Positions 61,158-64,000 of a stretch of DNA of 64,000 nucleotides are shown one piece after another. The first letter of the stretch is position 1; every line of letters starts with the position of its first letter. The notes below the pieces were generated by a model. The model was not told the DNA's origin, did not search any database, and saw nothing but the letters and a program-made list of their open reading frames with translations. Location: the NCBI RefSeq assembly GCF_014645315.1, contig NZ_BMLQ01000001.1, forward strand, positions 305,665 to 369,664, read 5' to 3'. A program made the position numbers and the translations under genes. Origin of the DNA: Citricoccus zhacaiensis. Its GTDB lineage: Bacteria > Actinomycetota > Actinomycetes > Actinomycetales > Micrococcaceae.

Positions 61158-62123
61158 TCAGGCCTCTTCGCCGGAGATGTCGATCCGCCAGCCGGTCAGC
61201 TTGGCGGCCAGACGGGCGTTCTGCCCCTCCTTGCCGATGGCCAGCGAGAGCACGTCCCGCGGAACGACCACGCGGGCCGACCGGGTGGCCTCGTCCACGA
61301 TCTCCACGGAGCTGACCCGTGCCGGGGACAGGGCGGAGGAGATGAAGGCGGCGGGGTTCTCGCTGAAGTCGACGATGTCGATCTTCTCGTCGTTCAGCTC
61401 GCTCATCACCGCGCGGACGCGGGAGCCCATCTCGCCGATGCAGGCACCCTTGGCGTTGATGCCGGCCTTGGTGGCCTTGACGGCCATCTTGGTCCGGTGT
61501 CCGGCCTCTCGGGCCAGGGCGAGGATCTCCACGGAACCGTCGGCGATCTCGGGGACCTCCAGTTCGAACAGCTTGCGGACCAGCCCCGGGTGGGAGCGCG
61601 AGAGCGTGATCGAGGGGCCCTTGAGCCCGCGGTGCACGTCCACCACGTAGGCGCGCAGACGCTGGCCGTGGGAGTAGTCCTCGCCGGGGACCTGTTCCGG
61701 CGGCGGCAGGACGGCCTCGACCGAGCCCAGGTTCACCTGGATCATGTGCGGGTTGGTGCCCTGCTGGATCAGCCCGGAGATGATCTCGCCCTCGCGGCCC
61801 TTGAACTGGCCCAGGATGTTGTCGTCCTCGGCGTCACGCAGTCGCTGGAGGATGATCTGCCGGGCCGTGGACGCGGCGATCCGGCCGAAGCCCTGCGGGG
61901 TGTCGTCGAACTCGCCGACCGCCTGGCCGTCCTCGTCGATCTCGGTGGCCCAGATCGTCACGTGGCCGGATTTGCGGTCGATCTCCGCGCGGGCCCGGGA
62001 CAGGGCGCCGGGTGACTTGTGGTACGCGACCACCAAAGCCTGTTCGATGGTGGGCACGAGGCGGTCCAGTGGGATCTCACGCTCGGTCTCCAGCATCCGC
62101 AGGGCGCTCATGTCGATGTCCAC
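61158..62123 (-). CDS. nusA: Transcription termination/antitermination protein NusA
   Basis: RNA-polymerase-associated factor of 321 residues: N-terminal RNAP-binding domain ([35 protein letters not shown]), S1 domain near 130-200 ([13 protein letters not shown]), and two KH domains ([26 protein letters not shown], split; [25 protein letters not shown], split). No C-terminal acidic repeats, as usual in actinobacteria. GTG start directly abuts the rimP stop. Confidence 0.96.
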   Translation of the reverse strand: MDIDMSALRMLETEREIPLDRLVPTIEQALVVAYHKSPGALSRARAEIDRKSGHVTIWATEIDEDGQAVGEFDDTPQGFGRIAASTARQIILQRLRDAEDDNILGQFKGREGEIISGLIQQGTNPHMIQVNLGSVEAVLPPPEQVPGEDYSHGQRLRAYVVDVHRGLKGPSITLSRSHPGLVRKLFELEVPEIADGSVEILALAREAGHRTKMAVKATKAGINAKGACIGEMGSRVRAVMSELNDEKIDIVDFSENPAAFISSALSPARVSSVEIVDEATRSARVVVPRDVLSLAIGKEGQNARLAAKLTGWRIDISGEEA

Positions 62124-62795
62124 TCAGACCTCCGAATTCAGTTCTTCATCGGCAGCACTTCCGCCACCGCGGGTCAACTCTACCTGCACCGTGGCCGGCC
62201 CCAGGCGGTCGTATGCGTGCCGGACCGGATCACCGATCTTCGCGGGCATCCCCTTCTTCGCCCCCGGCCTGACCGGCACCAGCACGACGCCAGCCTCGTC
62301 GGCGGACTGGATACGCCCGGTCAACCGACCGGCCGGCGCCGGAGCGGACGCCTCGGTCAAGGCCGCAGGTGAGGTGGCCGGTGAGGTGGCCGGTGAGGTG
62401 GTCGGCGAGGGCGACGGGCCGTCGTCGGGCAGGACCTCGACCGAGACCAGACGACCGACGTTGCGGCGCCAGTGCCGCGGCTCGGTCAACGGTCGCTCGA
62501 CGCCCGGGGAGGACACCTCGAGCTGGTACGGCTCGGTGCCGAGCTCCGGCAGGTCGGACCCCGCCGCATCGAGCGCGGTCGAGATGGCCTGGGCCACCTC
62601 GGCGACCTCGTCCAGATCCAGCCCGGCGGTGCCGTCGGCATGGTCCACGACGACCTTCAGGATCAGCTGACCCGGCTCGCCCTCGACCGTGGCCGACTCG
62701 AAGTACAGGCCGGTGGACTCGACGGCGGGCGCGACCAGCGCGGCCAGGGGTGTGCGTTCAGGGTGTTCGGTGGCGTGTTCGGTGGCGTCGTGCAT
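62124..62795 (-). CDS. rimP: Ribosome maturation factor RimP
   Basis: 30S assembly factor of 223 residues. The N-terminal domain (APAVESTGLYFESATVEG) and ISTALDAAGSDLPELGTEPYQLEVSSPGVERPL (split) are standard. The C-terminal SH3 domain is interrupted after SVEVLPDDG by a Ser/Pro/Thr/Ala run (PSPSPTTSPATSPATSPAA) encoded by 12-bp repeats. ATG 62795 chosen; a TTG at 62807 is possible. Confidence 0.93.
   Translation of the reverse strand: MHDATEHATEHPERTPLAALVAPAVESTGLYFESATVEGEPGQLILKVVVDHADGTAGLDLDEVAEVAQAISTALDAAGSDLPELGTEPYQLEVSSPGVERPLTEPRHWRRNVGRLVSVEVLPDDGPSPSPTTSPATSPATSPAALTEASAPAPAGRLTGRIQSADEAGVVLVPVRPGAKKGMPAKIGDPVRHAYDRLGPATVQVELTRGGGSAADEELNSEV
62368..62403. repeat. Three tandem 12-bp copies inside rimP
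   Basis: GGTGAGGTGGCC at 62368-62379 and 62380-62391, then GGTGAGGTGGTC at 62392-62403. In the rimP frame they encode TSPA units. In-frame expansion that changes loop length without disrupting the gene. Confidence 0.85.
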
Positions 62796-62803
62796 GGGTC
62801 CAT

Positions 62804-63595
62804 TCAAGCCCAGTCGGCAACAAAGTCGTAACCGAGTTTGACGATCAGGACGAACACCACCACGAGGAACACGATCCGGATGAAGCCCGAGCCGCGCCTG
62901 ATGGCCATCCGGGCCCCGAGGTAGCCGCCGATCATGTTCGCCACCCCCAGGACGAGGCCCAGGCCGAGGAGGATGTGGCCGGAGGGCAGGAAGAAGGCGA
63001 TGGCGCCGAGGTTGGTGAACAGGTTCACGATCTTGGCCTGCGCCGAGCCCTGCAGGAAGGTGTAGCCGAGGACCGCCACCAGCGAGATCACCAGGAACGT
63101 CCCGGTGCCCGGGCCGAGGACGCCGTCGTAGAAGCCGATCACCAGGCCGATGACCAGGGCCACCGCGAGGTGGCGCCGGCCGGAGTAGCGCAGTCCCGTG
63201 TCACGGCCCAGCTGGGGCCTGGCCGCCGTGAAGACGGCCACGCCGACCAGGGCCAGCAGGATGACGGGCTTGATGACCTCGGCCGGCAGCAGCGTGGCGA
63301 CGATCGCCCCGCCGAAGCTGCCTCCCAGGGCGACCACCGCCATGGGCAGGGCGGTGCTCAGGTCCGGGTGGATGCGCCGGTAGTAGGTGATGGCGCTGGT
63401 GGTGGTCCCGAAGACGGAGCCCAGCTTGTTCGTGGCCAGCGCCTGGACCGGGGTGATGCCCGGGACCATGAGCAGTACGGGCAGCTGGAGCAGTCCTCCC
63501 CCGCCCACCACCGCGTCGATCCACCCGGCGGCGAGACCGGCCAGGAGGACCATCACGAGGGTGGCCGCGGTGATGTCCTCGAGGCCGGTCAGCAC
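62804..63595 (-). CDS. TSUP family (TauE/SafE) membrane transporter
   Basis: Probable anion exporter/importer of 263 residues with about eight helices. The duplicated TSUP motif is seen in VLLAGLAAGWIDAVVGGGGLLQLPVLL and IGLVIGFYDGVLGPGTGTFLVISLV, followed by QALATNKLGSVFGTTTS and QGSAQAKIVNLFTNLGAI. Family members move sulfite, sulfoacetate or related C2 compounds; substrate not predictable. GTG start. Sits between proS and rimP, where relatives usually have none or a small gene. Confidence 0.9.
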   Translation of the reverse strand: MLTGLEDITAATLVMVLLAGLAAGWIDAVVGGGGLLQLPVLLMVPGITPVQALATNKLGSVFGTTTSAITYYRRIHPDLSTALPMAVVALGGSFGGAIVATLLPAEVIKPVILLALVGVAVFTAARPQLGRDTGLRYSGRRHLAVALVIGLVIGFYDGVLGPGTGTFLVISLVAVLGYTFLQGSAQAKIVNLFTNLGAIAFFLPSGHILLGLGLVLGVANMIGGYLGARMAIRRGSGFIRIVFLVVVFVLIVKLGYDFVADWA

Positions 63596-63621
63596 GGCCG
63601 TGCCTCCATGCTGCCGAAGAC

Positions 63622-64000
63622 CTAGGCGGAGCGGACGAGGCCGGCGATCGCGGCTGCGGCGCCGGCGACCTCCACGGACTGTGCCTCGCCCGTGGCCCGG
63701 TCCTTGACCTCGACCACGCCGTCGGCGAGGCCGCGGCCGACGACCACGGAGGTGGGGATGCCGATGAGCTCGACGTCCGAGAACTTCACGCCGGCCGAGA
63801 CCTTCTTGCGGTCGTCGTAGAGCACGGTCAGGCCCTGGGCCTCGAGGTCGCCGACGAGCTGCTCCGCGGCGGCGAAGATCTCCTCACCCTTGCCGGTGGC
63901 CACCACATGCACGTCCGCGGGGGCGATGGCGCGCGGCCACGCCAGTCCCTTCTCATCGTGGTGGGACTCGGCCAGGGCGGCGACGGCGCGGGTGACGCCG
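63622..64000 (-). CDS. proS: Prolyl-tRNA synthetase, C-terminal part
   Basis: The gene enters from the right edge; only the last 125 codons are in the window. The frame reads [27 protein letters not shown] (split at HHDEKG) and then the anticodon-binding domain [47 protein letters not shown] (split) and a short tail. HHDxKG-hxWP is the standard end of the catalytic domain of bacterial ProRS. The rimP-proS neighbourhood supports it. Confidence 0.93.
   Translation of the reverse strand, partial: GVTRAVAALAESHHDEKGLAWPRAIAPADVHVVATGKGEEIFAAAEQLVGDLEAQGLTVLYDDRKKVSAGVKFSDVELIGIPTSVVVGRGLADGVVEVKDRATGEAQSVEVAGAAAAIAGLVRSA

Overview
The window is chromosomal DNA from a very GC-rich actinobacterium, most likely Micrococcaceae (the Arthrobacter/Micrococcus/Citricoccus/Kocuria group). 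The evidence is the gene order miaB-miaA-dapF, recX-recA-DUF3046-clgR-cinA-pgsA-ftsK, rnj-dapA, dapB, pnp, rpsO, ribF, truB, rbfA, infB, ylxR, nusA, rimP, proS, together with PriA (dual HisA/TrpF) in the his operon, actinobacterial SOS boxes, and many GTG/TTG starts and 4-nt ATGA/GTGA overlaps. I see no IS element, prophage, CRISPR array, rRNA or tRNA. All genes look intact; the two at the window edges are cut.

Layout. 1-4.8 kb: a DrrAB-type ABC exporter and its divergent TetR regulator, with two tandem palindromes between them; a dienelactone-hydrolase-like protein; an MFS exporter; a LURP-one-type protein. 4.9-7.4 kb: a paired flavin system (LLM oxidoreductase plus partner FMN reductase) with an overlapping MarR gene. 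7.4-11.9 kb: hisC, hisB, hisH, an unlisted 51-residue membrane protein, priA and an SseB protein. 11.9-18.1 kb: a single gene for a 2051-residue membrane-anchored protein made of about eleven cadherin-like/Ig modules and several Fn3 domains. 18.2-20.4 kb: a LysM membrane protein divergent from lexA, with two SOS boxes between them, then a cyclase-fold protein. 20.4-31.9 kb: dinG-hflX, a methyltransferase, dapF, miaA-miaB, recX-recA (SOS box upstream), DUF3046, clgR and cinA. 31.9-39.1 kb: pgsA, ftsK, a small membrane protein, RNase J and dapA. 39.2-46.7 kb: an accessory block holding an acyltransferase-like membrane protein and a five-gene molybdenum hydroxylase cluster of the PaoABC/YagTSR type (2Fe-2S, FAD with extra cysteines, Mo subunit, MocA-like, XdhC-like). 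46.7-64 kb: dapB, an alanine/sodium symporter, an M16 peptidase, pnp, rpsO, and the translation/RNA operon ribF to rimP, then a TSUP permease and the 3' end of proS.

How it fits together. Two themes dominate. The first is a DNA-damage circuit: LexA, RecA/RecX, DinG and a LexA-flanking LysM protein that by position resembles the SOS cell-division suppressors of corynebacteria and mycobacteria. The second is the core lysine/DAP, tRNA-modification and translation-initiation machinery. The accessory material (giant Ig/Fn3 protein, Mo-hydroxylase cluster, LLM flavin pair, TetR-controlled exporter) is set between conserved blocks. Non-coding signals include structured RNA elements before infB and hflX, hairpin terminators after pnp, rpsO, ftsK and the symporter gene, and a four-copy 11-bp repeat upstream of dapA.
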